Below, piece after piece: positions 8,727-18,800 of a stretch of 64,000 bases of DNA. The stretch's first letter is position 1; each line of letters opens with the position of its first letter. The translations under genes were made by a program, and so were the position numbers. A model generated the notes under the pieces. That model did no database searches and had not been told where the DNA came from. It saw only the letters and a program-made list of their open reading frames with translations. Origin of the DNA: Paraflavitalea soli (lineage in GTDB: Bacteria; Bacteroidota; Bacteroidia; Chitinophagales; Chitinophagaceae); assembly GCF_003555545.1 (NCBI RefSeq), contig NZ_CP032157.1:7692546-7756545 (forward strand), given 5' to 3'.

Positions 8727-9214
8727 ACCTACAGGAATACATAGACAGTGGCAGCGTAGAAGCTTACGTGTTTGGGGTGTTGGCGCCTGCAGAAAAAGAG
8801 GCGTTCGAACGCCTGCTGCTGGTATCTCCTGATTTACAACAGGCCCTCGCCAGGGTGGAACGCCAGGTGGAGCAATTTGCAGCCAGCCAGTCAATCCCGC
8901 CGCCGCCCGAAACCCGCCAGCAGTTCCAGGATTTCTTACATGGGTTACCCATCCTCAAACGGGGCGATAGCATACCACCACCGATCGAACGTAACGTCAA
9001 CGCTCATGGTAATACAAACTACATCCCTGCTTATGAAATTACTACCAGCCACATCAAAGTTCACAAATACTGGCGTATAGCCTTTCTTGTACTTTTCATC
9101 CTGTCAAAAATATTCCTCGCTTTCCTCATCTACTACATTATCAAGTTCTACGATGCACGCAACCAGGTAAAGCAATTACAACAACACGAGCAGGTACAAA
9201 AAGCAGGTAAATAA
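8723..9214 (+). CDS. Membrane anti-sigma factor, RskA-like
   Basis: A 163-residue single-pass protein. The N-terminus NLQEYIDSGSVEAYVFGVLAPAEKEAFERLL is the classic start of Bacteroidota anti-sigma factors, in which a short helical domain grips the sigma factor in the cytoplasm. Residues 118-141 form a membrane helix, followed by a short periplasmic tail without a sensor domain. Translation starts at GTG 8723, which overlaps the sigma stop as GTGA, a 4-bp overlap typical of translational coupling and stoichiometric production. The zinc-binding HxxxCxxC motif of ZAS proteins is absent. The regulated genes are unknown; the adjacent SusC is the nearest candidate. Confidence 0.75.
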   Translation: MNLQEYIDSGSVEAYVFGVLAPAEKEAFERLLLVSPDLQQALARVERQVEQFAASQSIPPPPETRQQFQDFLHGLPILKRGDSIPPPIERNVNAHGNTNYIPAYEITTSHIKVHKYWRIAFLVLFILSKIFLAFLIYYIIKFYDARNQVKQLQQHEQVQKAGK

Positions 9215-9266
9215 CATATCCCATCCCAAGCTATCAAGCCTTGCAGAAAATGCTGGTTTTTAATAC

Positions 9267-9283
9267 CCTACTAGAATAGTAGG
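9267..9283. promoter_or_regulatory. Perfect inverted repeat upstream of the -33 element
   Basis: CCTACTA-GAA-TAGTAGG: 7-bp perfect arms with a 3-nt centre, ending 6 bp before the TTTG of the promoter at 9289. The position suits an activator or repressor site for the SusC operon. The binding protein is unknown. Confidence 0.5.
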
Positions 9284-9288
9284 AATTA

Positions 9289-9320
9289 TTTGGCGATAAT
9301 ACCAGCTGCCAGTATCTTTG
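9289..9320 (+). promoter_or_regulatory. Bacteroidota-type promoter for susC operon
   Basis: TTTG (9289-9292), a 20-bp spacer, then TATCTTTG (9313-9320), an exact match to the -7 consensus TAnnTTTG. Transcription would start near 9325 and give a leader of about 240 nt before the susC ATG at 9565. No gene, terminator or known riboswitch was recognised in the rest of the 9215-9564 gap. Confidence 0.65.
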
Positions 9321-9564
9321 CTCAGTTATCGTTCACGCTTGCCAGCCAACAGTCACAAAAAGCTATACCATGAGACAAATGACTACACTTACACCAACTC
9401 CCCTTCGTTTGAAGCTGCGCTTTCAAACGCATATCCCGTCTTACAGTATCGCCCGTTGTTGTTGCTGAAATTAACCCATTGATGTACAGCTTTATCGCAT
9501 GCCTATCCAATGGATAGCATAGCTATCATATTGTCATATACCTAACATTCAATCTTAAGTTACA

Positions 9565-12500
9565 ATGAACAGGATCATTGCCTTATGGGCTATTATTATT
9601 GTATTGCCGGCATCCCTGGCCGCGCAAACACGCATCGTACAGGGCACTGTATTGGATAGATCCAACAACCTGCCCCTGCCGGGCGTTACCATCCAGGCTG
9701 GCAGCGCTGCCGGCAGCAGCACCACCGATGCCAAAGGCAGCTTTACCATCGGCATTACTGGCAAGGCCATCCTCACATTTTCTTATGTGGGCTATGCAAC
9801 ATTGCAAATAGCAGCCGATAGCATACAGGATGGAGAGGGAGTGTTGGTAAAACTGACCCCTTCCGATAATGCACTCGACGCCGTGGTCGTGACCGCCCTG
9901 GGTGTTTCCAAACAAAAGAAATCCCTGGGGTATGCCACACAGGAATTGAAAGCAAAGGATATATCCGAAGCCAAAGAAGCCAATATTGTCAATGCACTCG
10001 CCGGTAAAGTAGCAGGCGTACGCATCACCAACACACAAGGCGATATGGGTTCATCCCGCATTGTCATCAGGGGCGAAACCTCCATCGCCGGTAACAACCA
10101 GCCATTGTTTATCGTAGATGGTATACCCGTCGACAACTCCCAGTTGGGAGCCGGCGGCTCACGCGACTACCGCAATGCCATAGCCGACCTCAACTCCGAA
10201 GACATTGAGACCATCAGCGTACTGAAAGGCCCCAATGCCGCAGCCTTGTATGGCTCCCGCGCCGCTCATGGTGTCATCCTCATCAAAACAAAAACAGGTA
10301 AGAGCAGAAATGGTATCGGAGTTACCCTCAACTCCAACACTACCTTTTCCAGCGTCAATATATTACCCGATTACCAGAATGTATTTGGCCAGGGCGCTGA
10401 AGGCAAGTTCAGTTATGTAGATGGTAAAGGCGGTGGTATCAATGACGGCGTGGATGAAAGCTGGGGCCCCAAACTGGATGGCCGGCTCATTCCCCAATTC
10501 TATTCCAAAGGCGTGCCTGTACCCTTTGTGGCCCATCCCAATAATGTAAAAGACTATTTCAAAACAGGCGTATTGCTCAGCAACAGCATCGCTCTCGATG
10601 GCGCCGGTGATAAATATAGTTACCGCATCTCTTACAACAACGAAAAACAGTGGGGCATCGTTCCCAACAGCGAAGCAGGTAAGAACAACTTATCCTTCAA
10701 TGGCTCTTTCGATGTTACTCCCAAATTGAAAGTAGGCGTGGGCGCCAACTATATAGTCAATGATGCCCCCAACCTGCCCGGCGCAGGAGGCCGTCGTGCC
10801 ACCAGCACCATGCTCCAGTTTACCTGGTTTGGCCGGCAGGTAGATATCAATCAGCTGCGTGATTACAAGGATGCAGCCGGTAATACCTTCAACTGGAACA
10901 ACAGCTATTACAGCAATCCTTTCTGGGTGGCCTATGAAAATACTGTCAGCCAGCGGCGCAACCGTTTCATCGGCAACCTCAACCTCTCTTACCAGATCAT
11001 AGATGGCCTGTCCTTCAACTTCAGAACCGGTAGTGATTACTACAATGATAAGCGCAAGTCCAAAATAGCCTACGGTACCAATGGCACCCCATTCGGTTCT
11101 TACCAGGAGACCAATTACATCGTTACCGAAAACAATACCGAAGCCACCCTGCGTTACAATAAGAACATCAGCAGTGATTTTAGCCTCGATATCATTGCCG
11201 GTGGCAACGTACGTACCAAGACCTATGAAGAGAATGATCAGCAGGCCCCCAGGCTGGCCGTAGCCAATGTGTACACCCTCACCAATTCCCGCGATCCCCT
11301 CATCTCTTCCAACTACTATTCCAAACTGCGCACCTGGAGCAGCTTTGCTTCCGCACAGCTGGGTTATAAGAACTATGCATTTGTGAATGTCACCGCACGC
11401 AACGACTGGTCTTCTACCTTACCCCAGCAAAACCTGTCCTATTTTTATCCATCCGTCAATGCCAGTGTGGTGCTCTCCGATGCCCTCGATATCAAAAGCA
11501 ATGTGCTCAGCTTCCTGAAAGTGCGCGGCGGATGGTCCAAAGTGGGCGCCGATGCCGATCCATACCAGTTGATCAATACCTATAATTTCAATGCCCCCTT
11601 CAATGGCAATCCCCAGTTGAATACATCGGGCGTTGATCTCAATCCCAACCTCAGATCAGAAAGTACCAATTCTACTGAAGTAGGTGTAGAAGCAGCTTTT
11701 CTCAACAGCCGCATAAGATTGGACCTGAGCCTGTACAATACCAATAGCATTGACCAGATACTGAAAGTAGATGTAAGCCCTACCACTGGTTATACACAAA
11801 AACTGCTCAATGCCGGTAAGATCAACAACAAGGGTATTGAAGTACAATTGGGATTGACCCCTGTGAAAGTGAAAGATTTCCGGTGGGACATCGACCTCAA
11901 CTATGCCGCCAATAAAAGTAAACTGGAGCGCCTGGACAATGAAGGCAACCTGCAAAACTATGTGCTCGGTTCCTATAGGAATATCCAGGTACTGGCTTCT
12001 GTGGGCAAAGCCTATGGTACCTTGTTTGGCAATGCTTACCAGCGCGATGACAAAGGCAATATTGTGGTCAACAACAGCGGTATTCCCCTGGCCAGCCCTT
12101 CCAAAAAAGTATTGGGCAAATATACCCCCGATTGGATAGGAGGTATCAACAACAGTTTCTCTTATAAGCAATTCAACCTTTCCTTCCTCATTGATGCCAG
12201 CATTGGCGGTTCCTTGTTTGCAGGTACCAACTCTACCGGCAGCTATACCGGTGTACTGGAAATGACCTTGCCCGGCCGCGATGCTGACCATGGCGGACTG
12301 TACTATTATTATCCCGGCAACGACAAGTCCAAAGGTACTGTGGGCCTCGCCAAAGGCGCTACCCCGCCATCAGGCGAAGTCGTGTATGAAGATGGCATGA
12401 TCTTCAAAGGTGTCAATACAGCTGGTAATGCCAATGCAGTCATTATCCCGGCTTCACAATACTACAAGGCGGCGCGTAACATTGAGGAAGAGTTTGTGTA

Positions 12501-12747
12501 CAGCGCTTCTTATGTAAAGTTCAGGGAACTGAAGTTTGGCTACACCCTGCCGCTGGGCTGGATCAGGAAACTGGGCCTCACCGGCGCTACCGTTAGCCTG
12601 GTAGGTCGCAACCTGTGGATCATCCACAAAGATGTTCCCAATATCGATCCCGAAACAGCTTTTACCAATGGCAATGCGCAGGGCCTGGAAGACCTTACCT
12701 TGCCCACTACCCGCAGCTATGGCTTCAACATCAATGTTAAATTTTAA
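9565..12747 (+). CDS. SusC/RagA-family TonB-linked outer-membrane transporter
   Basis: A 1060-residue protein with signal peptide MNRIIALWAIIIVLPASLAAQ. It has a carboxypeptidase-regulatory-like domain (about 23-105, with RIVQGTVLDRSNNLPLPGVTIQ and LTFSYVGYATLQI), then the TonB box and plug region (DAVVVTALGVSKQKKSLGYATQEL, RIVIRGETSIAGNNQPLFIVDGIPVDN, VLKGPNAAALYGSRAAHGVILIKTK), then a beta-barrel ending ...SYGFNINVKF. It should import an oligomeric ligand captured by the adjacent SusD. There is no N-terminal STN signalling domain, so this is not a FecA-type transducer despite the nearby sigma pair. The locus contains no glycosidase, so the ligand may be a peptide or other oligomer. Confidence 0.93.
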   Translation: MNRIIALWAIIIVLPASLAAQTRIVQGTVLDRSNNLPLPGVTIQAGSAAGSSTTDAKGSFTIGITGKAILTFSYVGYATLQIAADSIQDGEGVLVKLTPSDNALDAVVVTALGVSKQKKSLGYATQELKAKDISEAKEANIVNALAGKVAGVRITNTQGDMGSSRIVIRGETSIAGNNQPLFIVDGIPVDNSQLGAGGSRDYRNAIADLNSEDIETISVLKGPNAAALYGSRAAHGVILIKTKTGKSRNGIGVTLNSNTTFSSVNILPDYQNVFGQGAEGKFSYVDGKGGGINDGVDESWGPKLDGRLIPQFYSKGVPVPFVAHPNNVKDYFKTGVLLSNSIALDGAGDKYSYRISYNNEKQWGIVPNSEAGKNNLSFNGSFDVTPKLKVGVGANYIVNDAPNLPGAGGRRATSTMLQFTWFGRQVDINQLRDYKDAAGNTFNWNNSYYSNPFWVAYENTVSQRRNRFIGNLNLSYQIIDGLSFNFRTGSDYYNDKRKSKIAYGTNGTPFGSYQETNYIVTENNTEATLRYNKNISSDFSLDIIAGGNVRTKTYEENDQQAPRLAVANVYTLTNSRDPLISSNYYSKLRTWSSFASAQLGYKNYAFVNVTARNDWSSTLPQQNLSYFYPSVNASVVLSDALDIKSNVLSFLKVRGGWSKVGADADPYQLINTYNFNAPFNGNPQLNTSGVDLNPNLRSESTNSTEVGVEAAFLNSRIRLDLSLYNTNSIDQILKVDVSPTTGYTQKLLNAGKINNKGIEVQLGLTPVKVKDFRWDIDLNYAANKSKLERLDNEGNLQNYVLGSYRNIQVLASVGKAYGTLFGNAYQRDDKGNIVVNNSGIPLASPSKKVLGKYTPDWIGGINNSFSYKQFNLSFLIDASIGGSLFAGTNSTGSYTGVLEMTLPGRDADHGGLYYYYPGNDKSKGTVGLAKGATPPSGEVVYEDGMIFKGVNTAGNANAVIIPASQYYKAARNIEEEFVYSASYVKFRELKFGYTLPLGWIRKLGLTGATVSLVGRNLWIIHKDVPNIDPETAFTNGNAQGLEDLTLPTTRSYGFNINVKF

Positions 12748-12754
12748 ATAGCTC

Positions 12755-12787
12755 AGGGTGGGTCGCCCTTCCGGGGCGGCTCACCCT
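12755..12787. repeat. REP-like palindrome, copy 1
   Basis: AGGGTGGGTCGCCC (12755-12768) faces GGGCGGCTCACCCT around a short loop, forming a GC-rich hairpin with G-U pairs. It lies 8 bp after the SusC stop, inside the SusC-SusD intergenic space, where it could attenuate or stabilise the mRNA. Confidence 0.8.
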
Positions 12788-12796
12788 GGCGCCGGG

Positions 12797-12838
12797 TTTG
12801 TCAGGCTGAGCTTGTCGTTTGTCAGGCTGAGCTTGTCG
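12797..12838. repeat. Tandem pair of 21-bp repeat with GTCAGGCTGAGCTTGTCG core
   Basis: Two identical adjacent 21-bp units, 12797-12817 and 12818-12838, each an imperfect palindrome (GTCAGGCT/AGCTTGTC). Related single copies occur at 14363, 15743 and 60218, always next to the REP-like palindrome family. Confidence 0.75.
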
Positions 12839-12881
12839 AAGCCTCTTAATTAAGTAATGTGAACTTTTAAATCGAACGATC

Positions 12882-14324
12882 ATGACTAAGCATATATACC
12901 AATGGTTGATCGCAGGTCTTTCCCTCGCCACCATTTCCTGCAAAAAAGACCTTGCAGAGATCAACAAGAATCCCAACGCAGCAGAAAATCCACAGCCCGA
13001 TTACCTGCTCACCGCCACAGAGAAGATTACGTCCGATCTCTACTGGGGTGACGCCAATAATTTCAATTCCACCCTGCTCATCATCCAGCATTGGGCCAAG
13101 ATCCAATATACCGAGCCCGACAGGTATATCTTCTCCAATAGCAGTTTCACTTCCCTGTGGGGCACTGGTTATGCCCAAAGCATTACCAACCTCAACACCA
13201 TTTTGCAGCTGCCGGCTGAGAAAGCCAACGCCAATTACAAAGGCGTAGCCCTCATCCTCCGTTCCTGGGTATTCAGCCTCCTCACCGATAATTATGGTGA
13301 TATTCCGTACAAAGAAGCAGGTGATATCCGCCAGTACCTCACCCCCAAATACAATACACAAAAAGAAGTATACTTCGGATTATTGGATGAACTAAAAACA
13401 GCCGGTGCCTCACTCACTACCGGTACCAGCGCACCTATTGCCGGCGACATCATCTACGGCGGTAACACTGCCCGCTGGAAGAAATTTGCCAACGCCCTGC
13501 GCCTGCGCATCGCCCTGCGTATTGCCGACCGCGAGTCCGAAAAAGCAAAGCAGGTCATTAATGAAGTGTTAAATGATGCAGGTGGATTGATCAGCAGCGT
13601 CGATGAGACAGCCCGTTTTACCTATACCACGCCGCCGCAGCAAAACCCCGTGGCTGCCTGGTTCGACACAAGAGATGATTATCGTATAGGTAAAACCCTG
13701 GTCGACAAACTCTATGCCCTCAATGATCCCCGCCTGCCCATCTTTGCAAACAAACCCACCGACGCAACTGTTACTACCTACGTAGGTGTTCCCAGCGGGT
13801 TGACCAACAGCGATGCTAATAACCTTGGTTTTGCAAAGACATCCAAACCAGGTTCTTATTTTTCAACCGCTACCGCGCCGGCCGTGATCCTGACCTATGC
13901 AGAAGTATTGTTTGGCCGTGCTGAAGCAGCCGCCAGGGGATTCACCACAGAAAATGCCGAAGACCTGTACAACCAGGCCATTAAAGCATCTTTCAATCAA
14001 TATGCGATCACCGACCTTACCGTGATCAATAATTATACAGCCCAGGCGACCGTTAAATTCAATGCAGCCAATTTTAAGAAGTCCATTGGTGAGCAGAAAT
14101 GGATCGCTTTATTTGGCCAGGGTCTCGAAGCATTTGCCGAGTGGAGAAGGTTGGATTATCCACAGTTGACAGCTGGCGCAGCAGGTACCCTCGATGGTAA
14201 AATACCCGTGCGGTTCATTTACCCCGGTTCCGAACAGGCCCTCAATGCTACCAGCTACGAAAATGCGATTACCAACCAGGGCCCCGATAATTTATTGACC
14301 AAATTGTGGTTCGATCAGTACTAG
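12882..14324 (+). CDS. SusD/RagB-family surface lipoprotein
   Basis: A 480-residue lipoprotein: signal peptide with lipobox LATISC, lipidated Cys20, then KKDLAEINKNPNAAENPQPDYLLTATEKI, the typical start of the SusD-like_2 group. TPR-like helices follow, with NYKGVALILRSWVFSLLTDNYGDIPYKEA and WKKFANALRLRIALRIADRE. The C-terminal EQKWIALFGQGLEAFAEWRRLDYPQL is the conserved SusD segment. It forms the lid on the SusC barrel and binds substrate at the cell surface. It follows SusC by 134 bp that hold a REP-like hairpin and a tandem repeat. Confidence 0.92.
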   Translation: MTKHIYQWLIAGLSLATISCKKDLAEINKNPNAAENPQPDYLLTATEKITSDLYWGDANNFNSTLLIIQHWAKIQYTEPDRYIFSNSSFTSLWGTGYAQSITNLNTILQLPAEKANANYKGVALILRSWVFSLLTDNYGDIPYKEAGDIRQYLTPKYNTQKEVYFGLLDELKTAGASLTTGTSAPIAGDIIYGGNTARWKKFANALRLRIALRIADRESEKAKQVINEVLNDAGGLISSVDETARFTYTTPPQQNPVAAWFDTRDDYRIGKTLVDKLYALNDPRLPIFANKPTDATVTTYVGVPSGLTNSDANNLGFAKTSKPGSYFSTATAPAVILTYAEVLFGRAEAAARGFTTENAEDLYNQAIKASFNQYAITDLTVINNYTAQATVKFNAANFKKSIGEQKWIALFGQGLEAFAEWRRLDYPQLTAGAAGTLDGKIPVRFIYPGSEQALNATSYENAITNQGPDNLLTKLWFDQY

Positions 14325-14338
14325 CCTGTCAGAGTTTA

Positions 14339-14354
14339 CCCCGCCTTAGCGGGG
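14339..14354 (+). terminator. Hairpin after SusD gene
   Basis: CCCCGC-CTTA-GCGGGG: a perfect 6-bp GC stem with a four-base loop, 15 bp after the SusD stop. There is no U-tract, so termination is uncertain. Confidence 0.45.
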
Positions 14355-14362
14355 CTGAGCAA

Positions 14363-14384
14363 TGTCATCCTGAGCTTGTCGAAG
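14363..14384. repeat. GTCA..CTGAGCTTGTCGAAGC repeat
   Basis: A diverged copy of the GTCAGGCTGAGCTTGTCGAAG family (GTCATCCTGAGCTTGTCGAAGC), followed by a second CTGTCGAAGC piece and then the REP-like palindrome at 14404. Confidence 0.65.
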
Positions 14385-14403
14385 CGCTGTCGAAGCCGTC
14401 TAA

Positions 14404-14435
14404 AGGGTGGGTCGCCCTTCCGGGCGGCTCACCCT
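14404..14435. repeat. REP-like palindrome, copy 2
   Basis: AGGGTGGGTCGCCC (14404-14417) with GGGCGGCTCACCCT (14422-14435), a 4-nt loop. It lies between SusD and the TlpA-like gene. Confidence 0.8.
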
Positions 14436-14475
14436 TCCACGAGATACTTTAACCAAAATGCAATAAATTCGCTCC

Positions 14476-15735
14476 ATGCGTATAGTCGTAAAAAAAGTCT
14501 TGTTAAGTCTCTTACTGGTAAGCAGCCTGGTCATCATCAGCAGTGCTGCTACCCATGCAAAGGCCGAACTCCGTCCCGGTATCTATAAAGCCGTCATCCA
14601 GCGTACCGACGGTCAACAGATCGTTTTCAACTTCGAGGTGGCATCTCCCCATGGCAAACCCGTTTTATATGTGCTCAATGCTTCCGAGCGTATGCTGGTA
14701 GATGATATCCGGCAGCAGGGCGATTCCCTGTGGATCACCATGCCTTTCTACGATGCCCATTTTGCCACCGTCATCAAACCCAATGGAAGCCTCGAAGGCA
14801 AGTTCATTAAGATCAGCGGTGACCGCCGCTCCGAAATACCCTTTTATGCCTTGCCTGGCAATAAAGAACGTTATCCCGTTACTGCCAGGCCCGCCTACAA
14901 TGTGTCTGGCCGCTGGGCCGCCAGGTTTGGAGAGGGCAAAGACGAAACCCTGGCCGTGGGAGAGTTTGTCCAGGCAGCCAATGGAAAAGTAACCGGCACC
15001 TTCCTTACACCCACTGGCGATTACCGCTACCTCGAAGGAGCCATTGCCGCCGATACGTTGAAGCTGTCAGCTTTTGATGGCAGCCATGTATACCTCTTTA
15101 CCGCAAAGCTCGATAACGACAGCACCATCACCCAGGCCGTTTTTTATGCTGGCGCTTCCGGTACTGAAAAATGGGTGGCCCACAAAGACCCCAAAGCCAA
15201 ACTACCCGATGGTTTTGATGCCGTGAAACTTAGACCCGGTGAAAGCAAATTGAATTTTAGCTTCCCTGCCACCGATGGAAAGAAAGTTTCCATCAATGAT
15301 GCGCGTTACAAGAACAAAGTGGTGGTGGTCCAGATACTGGGTTCCTGGTGTCCCAATTGTATGGATGAGACCAAATTCCTGGTGGATTATTACAAGAAGA
15401 ATAAACAACGTGGTGTAGAAATAGTCGGTCTCGCTTATGAGCGTACCACCGATTTTGAAAGGTCTAAGCAATCACTCGCTACCTTCCAAAAGCGCCTGGG
15501 CGTCAACTATCCCTTCCTGGTAACTACCGCGGCCGTATCAGATCCCAAACGCACCGAAAAGACCCTGCCCCAGATTGAGCCCCTGCAGGGATTTCCGACA
15601 ACTATCTTTATTGATAAGAAAGGCAATGTGCGCAAGATCCATACCGGTTATGATGGTCCTGCTACCGGTCAGCACTACGAAGCATTCAAAAAAGAGTTTG
15701 AAGAGTTGATCACTTCCCTGCTCGCCGAAAAATAA
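14476..15735 (+). CDS. TlpA-family thiol-disulfide oxidoreductase
   Basis: A 419-residue exported protein. After a hydrophobic N-terminus (residues 7-25), residues 30-240 form a beta-rich region without a recognised family. The C-terminal thioredoxin fold starts near 255 (LNFSFPATDGKKVSINDARYKNKVVVVQILGSWCPNCMDETKFLVDYY), with redox pair Cys292-Cys295 in WCPNC and the cis-Pro segment GFPTTIFIDKKG. It would reduce or isomerise disulfides in the periplasm. TlpA-like proteins often accompany SusCD pairs in Bacteroidota, including loci with no carbohydrate enzyme. It is third in the run SusC-SusD-TlpA. Confidence 0.85.
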   Translation: MRIVVKKVLLSLLLVSSLVIISSAATHAKAELRPGIYKAVIQRTDGQQIVFNFEVASPHGKPVLYVLNASERMLVDDIRQQGDSLWITMPFYDAHFATVIKPNGSLEGKFIKISGDRRSEIPFYALPGNKERYPVTARPAYNVSGRWAARFGEGKDETLAVGEFVQAANGKVTGTFLTPTGDYRYLEGAIAADTLKLSAFDGSHVYLFTAKLDNDSTITQAVFYAGASGTEKWVAHKDPKAKLPDGFDAVKLRPGESKLNFSFPATDGKKVSINDARYKNKVVVVQILGSWCPNCMDETKFLVDYYKKNKQRGVEIVGLAYERTTDFERSKQSLATFQKRLGVNYPFLVTTAAVSDPKRTEKTLPQIEPLQGFPTTIFIDKKGNVRKIHTGYDGPATGQHYEAFKKEFEELITSLLAEK

Positions 15736-15742
15736 CCATGGT

Positions 15743-15765
15743 CTGTCAGGCTGAGCCTGTCGAAG
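15743..15765. repeat. GTCAGGCTGAGCCTGTCGAAG repeat
   Basis: A copy of the dispersed imperfect palindrome, between the TlpA stop (15735) and REP copy 3. Confidence 0.7.
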
Positions 15766-15772
15766 TCTTCTA

Positions 15773-15807
15773 AAAGGTGGGTCGCCTTCCAAAGGCGGCT
15801 CACCTTT
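15773..15807. repeat. REP-like palindrome, copy 3, containing the CHAT gene stop codon
   Basis: AAAGGTGGGTCGCC pairs with GGCGGCTCACCTTT. The stop codon of the convergent CHAT gene (15800-15802, read on the minus strand) lies in the right arm, so the last codons of that gene are made of repeat sequence. Confidence 0.8.
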
Positions 15808-18800
15808 GTACCTTTAATCCACCCATTCTATGCGGTAGATTCTTAATCGACCAGCCACTGTTGCTTCCCTCATATTTATTGATAAAGGCAGCAAGATCCT
15901 CCGTGCCCGCATAGCCCGCCTTCCGGCCTGCCTGGAGACAATGTTGCAGTAGCACCAACCCCTTTTTCCGTTCATCCGGATCTACCTGTATATACAAGGC
16001 AAATCCCAGGCTCCTGGTCGATAGGAAAATACCATGCGCGTCATCCGTCGTTGAATAAATGCGGTAGCATTCCAGCGCAAATTCCCAGAAGAATTTCCAG
16101 CTCTTTAAGGCTACAAATAACATAGCTGCTTCATATGCAGTGGCCGCTTCTCCGATCCGGTTACCACTGTCTCGCATAGCCCTCATATGATCCATCAGGG
16201 TGATAAGCCCAGGCCCCTTCTTTTGGGTTGGTACCAGTATTTGCCGGATGGCCTTCATCATCTCTTTATGCTGCGGATCTTCCGACATGACCAGCGAATC
16301 CATACTTTGTTTGAAGTATTCTTTGCTCAGGTCCCTTTTTTTCAGCGCCCGGTAAGCCATGCCCAGGTTATACGAGCAGGCACTATCCCCCTGCATGTGC
16401 ATCTTCAGCATGAAGAGCGTCCGCCCATGCTCTGCCATCGTGATGGCCTTTTTATAATCCCCCTTTTCCCGGTATAAGATGCTCAGGCAATTATAAGTGA
16501 CCCCTTCGCGTAGACGGTTCTTCAGCGATTGGTACAACGACAGGCTTTTTTCCAATGACGCCAACGCTGCAGTAAAGCGGCCTGCCTCCATATGGATCAG
16601 GGCAATATTGTGGTAGCTATCCGCTTCACCAGGCGTATGCCCGATTGATCGGTGGTGTGTCAGCGCTTTATTCAGGTAATCCATGCCTTTATCATGATCA
16701 CCCTGGTCACAATACACCGTGCCCAACGTATGCAGTACCCTTCCTTCAGCCAGTTTGTCCTCCGCTTCGTGGAATGCCTGCAGGCAAAAGTGAAGCGTTT
16801 CTATGGCCTGCTGTTGTTTATCTTCTATAAGATAAATATGCACCAGGTTCAATAGCGTTTTAGCTTCCCCATAGGGATTGCCCAATGCCTGTCGTATGCG
16901 CAGGCTTTGCAGGTACAACGCCTTTGCTTTTCGAGGCTGACCTTGTTCATCCTTGATCAGTCCCAGCGTATTGAGCCTGCCTGCTTCGCTTTCTTTATCT
17001 CCCAATGACCTGGCTATTTCAATACTTTCCTGCAGCAGCCCGGTGGCATTATTAGGTTGACCACGTTCATTCAATACATTAGCCAGGTTATTCAGCGCAT
17101 GCCCTTCCTTTTCCCGGTCACCCTTTTTCTGTGCGGCCTCGTAAAACTTTTCAAGAAACTCTTCGGCTTGAGGAAGATGGCCATAGAACCTGAACATCAG
17201 TCCCAGGTTATTCAATACGTCCGGGTCCGTTTGCTCACCCGCTACCCCGTAAGTCTCCATCGCATAGTGCATCGCTTCCTCGTACTTCGATACCCGGTAA
17301 TATTCCGTGCTCAGCATGGCTCCCACCTTATTCACTTTTTTCCCATGTTCCGCCAGCATAAAATGCCGGAACGCTTCTGTACTGTCCGAATGCCGCAGCG
17401 TCACTCGGCGGCTCATATAGTACCAGTAATCACCCGCTTTCTCATGCGAGAACAACCCGCCTGGTGTAAGCCCTTCATGCTCCAGCCATTCCCTGATCAG
17501 TGTCGTGGCGAAAAAGAAAACGCCTATTTTATAGGGCTGTCCGTTTTGCGGACTCTTCTCTTCGATCAGCCCCAGGTCCCTTAATCGTCGCAGCACCGGC
17601 AGCCGGTTCTTTTGGCCGTCCTGCCTGTCCAGTGCTGTGACCATTACCGGTAGCCGGAAATTGCCCATCAATACAAGGATTTTCATTTCCTCCTCATTCA
17701 GCAGATCCGGCAGGTGACTAAACAAAGGTTGCTTGCCCTCCATATCCAGCATCGCCTGCACCTGCACCGTTATCCGATGGCGCAATTGGTAGCCTGCTTC
17801 CGTATTGCCCGCCAGCCGTATCTCTTCCAGCAGCTGTTCTGTTTGTTTAGGCTGGGCCCGGTACAGTTGGTCAAAGCATACCAGTGCCTGGTAATGCCCG
17901 CCCATCGCATTGTACAGCAATTCCGCTATTTGCATCAGTGTACTGCCGGGATATTTCAGCGGCAGGTGCCGGAAACTAAACTGCTGGCATTTCCGGTAAA
18001 AATCCGGGAGCGATACCTGGTTCAGTACAATACCCGCAACACCCGATAGCTCCGGAACCGCATACCTGCCCGTAAAGATCACCGCCGTTTTATGCAGCAG
18101 GTATTGCTGCGTAAACGTCAGCCAGGACAGCCAGTCCACCTGTAAAGGTCCCCCGATCGACTGCTGACAACCATCTATACCATCAAATATCCATACCGGC
18201 TTACACAGCTTACTCACTGCTTGCACCAGCCAGTCCAGTTGCTGTAGCGGATCTTTATAAGATTGCGGAGCTCTTGTTTTGCTCCTTGCTCCGGTGTGCT
18301 TTTTCAGATACCCCTCCAGTTCCTTCCTGATCGTAGTGAGCGTCGTGTCGGGCAGATCAAATGCAAAAACATGATAAGTGCTATCATAGGCTATCAGTCT
18401 GGTGGTCAGGTGTTCCGCCAGTGCTGTTTTGCCCGTGCCCCCCAGTCCGCGTATCAGCACAGGCCCTTGCTGGTGCAGGTGCGCCAACAGGTGAGCGCTT
18501 TCTGCCCGCCGTCCAATAAAGCGGTAGTTCCAGTTGTGGTCTGTCAGAGAGCCATGCTTCTTCGGCGCCGGGGTGACAACATCTTTGTCTGCCTTCCGTG
18601 ATGCCTGCCAATCTACAATATGATCCACCTGTTGGTGATAATACAATTGTGGTATCAGCCATTGCGTAGGCGCATAATATTGTCCGCGCTGCTCTATTCG
18701 CTTCGTTTCTTCCTGTTGCGTAGCTTTTAGTGCTGCGCCATAGGCAGGCAGCAGCGCCTTCTGCCAGGCCAGCTGTTGGTACAGCTGTGCCGCAAATACC

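Noticed and set aside
8229-12747. FecI/FecR/FecA-type cell-surface signalling
   Set aside because: The anti-sigma factor lacks a FecR domain and SusC lacks the N-terminal STN domain needed for that mechanism.
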